Source: Hemerocallis citrina (lineage: Eukaryota; Streptophyta; Magnoliopsida; Asparagales; Asphodelaceae). Taken from it: DNA of 64,000 nt. The notes under the pieces were generated by a model that was not told the DNA's origin, did not search any database, and saw only the letters and a program-made list of their open reading frames with translations. Positions 58,766 to 64,000 of the stretch are shown in pieces (within the stretch, counting starts at the first letter, position 1; the number at the start of each line of letters is the position of its first letter). The translations under genes and the position numbers were made by a program. The stretch lies in NCBI GenBank assembly GCA_017893485.1, contig CM030363.1:107503073-107567072 (forward strand), written 5' to 3'.

Positions 58766-59624
58766 CCAGATTTGGCTAATGTATTAGTTTTACTGATATA
58801 TTAGACAAGCTTGGCTCGATCTGGGATCTGCTCAACATTTCACCCATTATGCATACATGAATGAATTATAATTAACTTGATCTGGATACTAGTCTTATTC
58901 CTTTCATTTGATCCCTTCTTGTTCGATTTCCTTGATTCCTTGTTTTTTTCGTCTCTTTTAGTCGTTCTCATTTTTTGATTCTTTATTGGGTATAGTTTCG
59001 TTCTTTCTGTACCTATATTCCTTTGATTCTTTCATTCATCTTGTATTATTCTTCATATTATCTTTCTGCATTGTGTTTTCCTCATCCTTGATCATCAATT
59101 CTTTTTTTCTCTTGCTTTTGATTCTATCTTAGGTGTTTTCCTTGTTTGTTTTTCCTTGCTCATGTTCTTTTTGATTCTGGAGCGAGTAATCTCTTATTTT
59201 TGTTTGCCTCGTTGATTCCCTCTTATTTCAGCTCGTGCACCATTCATTGCTTTCTGTGCCTTGCATTCATCCTCATTTATTGATTCATTTTTCCATATTC
59301 TCTTCAAATTCTGCTTATGCCCGCTCGTTCCTCTTCCTTCATATTCAATTCTTTAACTTCTTATTTTCTTTCGCCCCAGGTAGTCGTCCTCCTTTGTTGA
59401 CTCTTTATTGAGCATAAAATTCATTCTTCTCCTGCCTATATTTTCTTTATAATTTTTTCCGAATATTTTGTGTATTTCGATTATTATTTGTTATTATTTG
59501 GATCTTCTATGAAATTGTTTTCTAAAACAAAAATTTTGTTATTTCGAATAATTATGTATTTTGATATCACAAATTTCAAAACATAACTTTGTACTTAAAC
59601 TAAGTAATCAATATCTAAGTACGC
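58766..59624 (+). pseudogene. M internal region: T-rich intron remnant and protease start
   Basis: 58766-58895 follows the B leader up to TTGATCTGGATACTA. From there to about 59130 it is T-rich and ends TTCTATCTTAG, matching the intron-2 acceptor of B. Next, 59133-59190 keeps the protease start with H-V-L-F-D-S-G-A-S-N (Asp codon 59173-59175), after which no protein is legible to 59560. The gag part between leader and intron is deleted. Confidence 0.7.
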
Positions 59625-60053
59625 GTGGAAGATTGCATCATCTCGTTCATCGTTTTGTTCCAACTGGATGTCGAAATGGCAAACATGGAACTAGACGTCA
59701 ACGGAGGCAAATTGCAACTGGATATCGGGGAGACAAAATGTGCAACCGAATTTCCAGATGACAACCTGCAACCTGATGTCGTGGAGGCAAACCTGCAACT
59801 TGATGTCGAGAAGGCAAGTCTACAGATGGATATAAATGAGGCGAACCCACGTCAAAGAATTTCTGCTATTATTATTATTGTTTTCCTTATTATTATTAGT
59901 ATTATTATTATTATTGTTATAACTATTACTATTATTATTATTGTATATTTTTTTTTTTACTATTTTATTTCTGTTGTTAATATTGAATTATTTTCACAAA
60001 ATGATGAACCCCAAATTATATTCTATCTTGCATTGCTATCCTTACCGGTATAG
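59625..60053 (+). CDS. Uncharacterised repeat-bearing ORF in M
   Basis: 142 codons from ATG 59625. The first half repeats a unit like L-Q-L-D-V-E-E-A-N five or six times (about 59658-59845, units of 33-45 bp). The second half is Ile-rich and is simply the translation of an (ATT)n microsatellite, so the ORF probably ended earlier in ancestral form. I do not recognise the protein, and nothing shows expression. It could be chance coding from a tandem repeat within a non-autonomous element. Confidence 0.3.
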   Translation: MEDCIISFIVLFQLDVEMANMELDVNGGKLQLDIGETKCATEFPDDNLQPDVVEANLQLDVEKASLQMDINEANPRQRISAIIIIVFLIIISIIIIIVITITIIIIVYFFFYYFISVVNIELFSQNDEPQIIFYLALLSLPV

Positions 60054-60210
60054 TTAATATTTTTATTATTTTATTATTATTTTTACCAGTATGATTATGA
60101 TGATTATTATTATTTTTATTGTTTTTATTATTTTTTTATTTTTGTTATTATTATTTTATTATTAATATGTGTGGATTTTTGTATTATTAATATTATTTTT
60201 GTTAACACCC
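59856..60210. repeat. (ATT)n-rich low-complexity stretch
   Basis: Interrupted ATT/TTA repeats at 59856-59945 and 60050-60210. Confidence 0.9.
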
Positions 60211-60353
60211 ATTAGTTTTGACCTAATTATTTAAATTAAAGCCCTCATCTAAAGCCCAATTTTATTTTGGTGTCTCATTCTTTTCTTCCTGCTCGGATCG
60301 TCGCTTGGTGTCGCGTGGTCTACAACGACATGTCTGGAGCTTGGAACGTCACC

Positions 60354-60409
60354 ATCAGAGTGGCGCAGCGGAAGCGTGGTCGGCCCATAACCCACAGGTC
60401 CTAGGATCC
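60354..60409 (+). pseudogene. Truncated initiator tRNA-Met sequence
   Basis: 56 bases from ATCAGAGTGGCGCAGCGG through the CAT anticodon loop (GCCCATAACCC) to GGTCCTAGGATC match the plant initiator tRNA-Met from its 5' end into the T arm, with about two differences. The remaining T-arm and acceptor bases are absent, so it cannot fold as a tRNA. It lies on the plus strand of an element whose PBS is complementary to this same tRNA. Confidence 0.75.
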
Positions 60410-60902
60410 TCTTGTTGCTTCTCCTCCCTTGTATTGTTTGTTTTGTTCCATTCCTTGTATTTGTCCTTATCCGTTGACTCATTGCTTGATTCATCTCTTC
60501 CTTGTCCATCCTTTCTTCAATTGCAGCCCTATCTTTTTCTACATCTCTTTGCTTTGTTATCTTGCAAGTGTTATGGTGTTTCTTCTTCATTTTTGATACC
60601 GGTTACTTCTTTATTGCATTCCATTTTGCCATCATGCACCCATTCATTATTTGATTCAATTCTTCCATGTTCTTTTCTCTCGTTGATTTCAGTTCTGCCT
60701 ACTCCTTATCTTACTTTGTTATCTTGTACTGTTTCCCTTCTGTTGATACCGTTTGCTTCTTTTCTTGCATTCCATTTAACATCATTGTTATCCACTTTCT
60801 TCTTATTCTGGTGTTGCCCTTACTTTGTTCCTTTCCCTTCAACCCACTGTTTTGTTACCCTTTCCTAGTTTGCTTTTGCCCTGTCCTATGTACCGCTAAG
60901 AA
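60410..60902. other. M internal 3' part, T-rich, no gene recognised
   Basis: Strongly C/T-rich on the plus strand (TTCTTTTCTTGCATTCC and similar). The long open frames at 60305-60868 and 60667-61065 reflect this composition and encode Leu/Phe/Ser-rich strings without homology I can see. Confidence 0.5.
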
Positions 60903-60942
60903 AATTTCGAGAACGAAATTTTGTTGTAAATTAGGTAGGATT
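60903..60942 (+). other. Pre-LTR sequence and purine tract of M
   Basis: AATTTCGAGAACGAAATT then TTAGGTAGGATT directly before the LTR, the counterpart of 29170-29210 in B. Confidence 0.6.
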
Positions 60943-63900
60943 TGTAACCCCTGTTTTCCAAATTCGTATTTTATGTGTATTTTCGGTATTTCAAATTTTT
61001 TTGGTAAATTAATTTTCCGCTTTCAGATTCTTTTTGATAAAATGTATTCTTGGATCTCATATTAAAATCTATAATTAATCAATAATTTTATTTGTAACTA
61101 GCTTCCAATGATTCTTATATTTTATTATTATTATTATGCTTGGATTATTGAGGAAAATATTTTTCTTATTTTTATTACTATTGTATTGTATTTTTCTCTG
61201 TATTATTATTATTATGATTATTGACATATATATTTTCTCATTATTATTATTAATATTATTATATTTTATTATTGAATTAAAAATCTATTCTTATTGTTAA
61301 TTTGTATTTTATAATCCTATTTATAATTTCTTAGTGGATCCTATTTTAAAACCCTATTATAATTTTGTATTTGGACCCATTTAAACCCCATTAAAACACC
61401 CTAAACCCAAACCCACCTATTTACCTAACTATCCACAACCCATTATCCTTAATTAAACCCATTAACTACTCACACCCCAAACCAAACCCGTTCCCTAACT
61501 GCCCCAGACCCGAAACCAACCTAAACCCTAATATTTACCCCTCCTATATATAACCGACTGTTCATCTTCCATCTCCTATCGCCTCAGCCGCCTTCCTTCA
61601 TATCCTTCACCCCGTCCACCTCAGTGAACCCACTGCTCCCGACCTATATATCTCTCTCCCTGTGCTCTCTCTCTCCCCCGGTTCTCCAGTTGCCGGCGAC
61701 CGCAACCTCGCTCCTCGCCATTCCCAGTCTTCTCCCCGCCTCCTCTTCCGCATCGCGACGTGCAGCAGCGCGCTCCGCCCATGGGTGTGCTCCCTCCGAC
61801 ACGCGACAGCCTGGGCGACAGTAGCGCGCCACCCTGCACACCTGTGCGTCGTCTCCCCTCCGTCGCAGCCACCTGCGGCAGCTCCGGCCTGTCTTCCCGA
61901 CGTCGACGACAGTCCCGGCCAGCTTGTGCTCCTCCCCGCGCCACGCACAACTAGTCAGCGCAGTGCCGCGGCTCCACCCTTCGGTAGCAACAGAACCCTG
62001 AGCAGCCATCGTTGCTGTCCCATGTTCGCCGCACCATCGTACCGCCCTCCCGCATCGCCAGCCAAGCCAGAGCCATTGGGTTCTAGTTGATCAAGTAGTC
62101 AGCATGGAGTTTGATGGTTTGAATATAGGCCGTCGATCAACATCAAGATCATCTTCATCTTGGAGTCTTGATCTTTTGATTGTGGACCGTCCGATCGTTG
62201 ATATGATCCGATCATCATCATCATCATCATCAAGATACTTGATCTCGACCGTCGGATCTCCCTTGATCATCGCGATCGTGACCATCATCTTGATCTAGAT
62301 CTTGATCTTTGATCAGAGTTGTCTGATCTGATATGATCTTGATCTCTTGGATCTAGCCGTTCGATCATCTTGATCTTGATCATCATCAAGATCCGTACCC
62401 GATCGTGATCGTCTTGTGCATCTTGTTCGAGATCGTGTGTTCGTGATTGGTTCGTGATCTGTTCATTGTGTTTGTGTTCGTGCCCCGGGAATCTATTCCT
62501 ATTATTCTTGTTCTTGCTTCGTTCTCGTCGTCGTCTTCCAGGCAAGTAACTTGTACTCCAATTCCTTTGTATGATACAAGTCAAAAATACAGCTTATAGT
62601 GTAGTTGGGTTCTAGAGACAACTCGTATGTGTTATCTTTGATGGATTTTGTCTCTATTGTGCTATTTGACCATAGTTGCCTCATGACACAAATCGACATA
62701 AAAATAACTAGGTTTTGACCACTATTGATCTATTCACATATGTGAGATAATTAGGTGAAATTATGTGTTTGATGAGATCCATGTGATATGATGGTTGTGA
62801 ATACATTATATACCATATTCCATGATGTTTGGACACTTAGTAGACTCTATACCATGTTTGATTGTGATTGGAACAAGTTTCGTATAATTTATGTTGGTTT
62901 TGTTGTTAGAGAAAAATCTGTAATTATCGATGATCAGTTTTGAATTGTATTTTAGACCCTATTAAGTTCAGAATTATTAAATTTTGTATTTGACATGAAT
63001 TGTAGAGAAATATATCTTCTTTCCAAACCCTCCGACCTTGGTCGATTGTTTTCGTATGTGTAAGATATGATCGTTTTACTACAGAGGTGTAGATAAATTC
63101 CAGATTTCGTTTCCTAATAATTTTTTATGACTAAATTATTTTGATACTTGTGCTACACATTATTCTGATCTGAAACTTTGGTCAGTATTTCTATATCTTT
63201 CTAGGGATTACCCAGAATTTTGGTGGATTTTATTGATGAGTTTTATACGCCGTTTCATGCTTGTTTATAAAAGCTATACTTGATGTATTTTGCTCGCTGT
63301 TCTGTAAAGAATTGTATTTTCACCCTATTTCCTTCTTCTGTATGGAAATTATTTGTGAAATATTAAAGTTAGATTATTTTGTCTATTTTCACCTCCCTTT
63401 GGCAGATTTGGATTTCATTTCATGGTTTGCAAGATATTTCAGTTTTCGCACAGCAGTGTTGGGAATTCCAGATTTGCCAAACTATCGTTTCTTGATGTTT
63501 TCTGATTTTCGTTGACTGGACTAATTTTACTGCAATATTATGAAACTTTATGTTCTGATACTAGACATATAGGGAATTACCCCAGATTTTTTCTGGATTT
63601 ATTTGAAGAGTTTTAATGCAGTTTTTCTGACTGAGAATTCGGTTTACTGATTTCTGGCTGAACGTGTTTTCTGGATTCAAATCAGTTTTGAGTTATGATT
63701 TTGTGAAGTACTATATGGCTTATATATAATCGCTAGATTCGTGTGGAAATTTATTTTCCATATTATTTGATGGGTTCAGATTTGAATTTCTGTAGTAACG
63801 AGAATCACAGTTTTAATACTGTACAGTCTTGTTGTCCTGAATATGAACATACACTGTTTTGCTCGTTTATGTGATTGTATATCATCTATACATGTTTATT

Positions 63901-64000
63901 TGTTTTCCTGAACCTAATACTGATTGTATCATGTTAGTTTGACACTATTTCATGTACCATCATGCCTGTTTGATAATATAATAAAAGTGATCAAGCCGGG
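60943..64000 (+). repeat. 3' LTR of M (cut by window end)
   Basis: It matches 54517-57630 in order, from TGTAACCCCTG to AAGCCGGG. Only small indels are visible, for example in the GATC-rich and (ATT)n parts. Confidence 0.88.

Larger units (their letters stand above)
54517..64000 (+). mobile_element. Non-autonomous Tekay relative M (LARD-like), 3' end outside the window
   Basis: The LTRs start TGTAACCCCTG at 54517 and 60943. The 5' LTR ends GGGGTGTGACA at 58743. The internal region is only 2.2 kb and lacks gag, RT and integrase. LTR blocks (PolII promoter, ACAAGTCAAAAATA, AAGCCGGG, the TTGCTTCCGACTCTGAT end), the PBS position and the pre-LTR sequence are shared with B, so M was probably mobilised by B-like elements. 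The left TSD is GTTCT (54512-54516). The two LTRs look closely similar, suggesting a recent insertion. Confidence 0.85.

Noticed and set aside
60249..60590. Minus-strand 113-codon ORF containing G-P-T-T-L-P-L-R-H-S-D
   Set aside because: That peptide is the antisense translation of the tRNA-Met fragment at 60354-60409; not evidence for a protein.
60305..61065. Ser/Leu/Phe-rich ORFs of 187 and 132 codons
   Set aside because: They follow from a pyrimidine-rich strand and run across the start of the 3' LTR; no domain.
1..64000. CRISPR-like or bacterial features, endogenous pararetrovirus, host protein-coding genes
   Set aside because: Direct repeats here are satellite-like or LTR repeats. All RT domains belong to Ty3/gypsy or Ty1/copia with integrase. 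No intact host gene could be supported.

Overview
The window reads as intergenic DNA from a large flowering-plant genome. I find no intact host gene. What can be identified is a nest of LTR retrotransposons in every state of decay: Ty3/gypsy of the Tat and Tekay (chromovirus) lineages, Ty1/copia, solo LTRs and one TIR DNA element. Plant origin follows from these lineages, from PBS matching the initiator tRNA-Met, from chromodomain and Tat dual-RNase-H polyproteins, and from spliceosomal-type introns. No species is assignable.

Layout, outermost to innermost. (1) Copia element F (3' half of pol and 3' LTR, 35674-38562) was the landing site of Tat element E. The 3' part of E runs from beyond the left edge to its 3' LTR at 35125-35673. 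The antisense ORF (aORF) of E, read leftwards, is cut into three blocks (32752-32171, 17126-17012, 774-1) by two insertions only 115 bp apart. Insertion A is a minus-strand solo LTR (775-17011, TSD CTTTT). Insertion B is a full Tekay element (17127-32170, TSD GCTGT/CCTGT). (2) A contains Tat element D (3690-16680, TSD GTACC), with gag-pol, tandem repeats and its own intron-bearing aORF. (3) The 5' LTR of B contains solo LTR C (17556-21327, TSD TAACC/TAATC). (4) 38563-40144 is unassigned. (5) Decayed copia element J (40145-52200) is split by solo LTR G (41069-48713, TSD GCTAC). G holds a TIR element (43699-48006, TSD TAA), which in turn holds solo-LTR-like H (43907-47425). J also carries a Tat-type solo LTR K (about 51450-52007). 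(6) Copia element L (5' LTR 52559-53230, gag-protease) is broken at 54517 by M, a non-autonomous Tekay relative with 4.2-kb LTRs and a 2.2-kb internal region that runs off the right edge.

The most interesting signals are: two GT-AG introns inside the gag-protease region of B, the second also visible in M; introns conserved in the aORFs of D and E; a 13-copy array of paired W-box motifs immediately upstream of the E aORF; a truncated initiator tRNA-Met sequence captured inside M; and a rearranged 3' end of D, in which 177 bp of target flank precedes the 3' LTR and the polypurine tract is missing.

None of the polyproteins is intact. The eight in-frame stops of the D gag-pol are all TAG or TGA, consistent with methyl-cytosine decay. 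All boundaries were read by eye from LTR ends, target-site duplications and protein motifs. Dating, lineage phylogeny and splicing were not computed.
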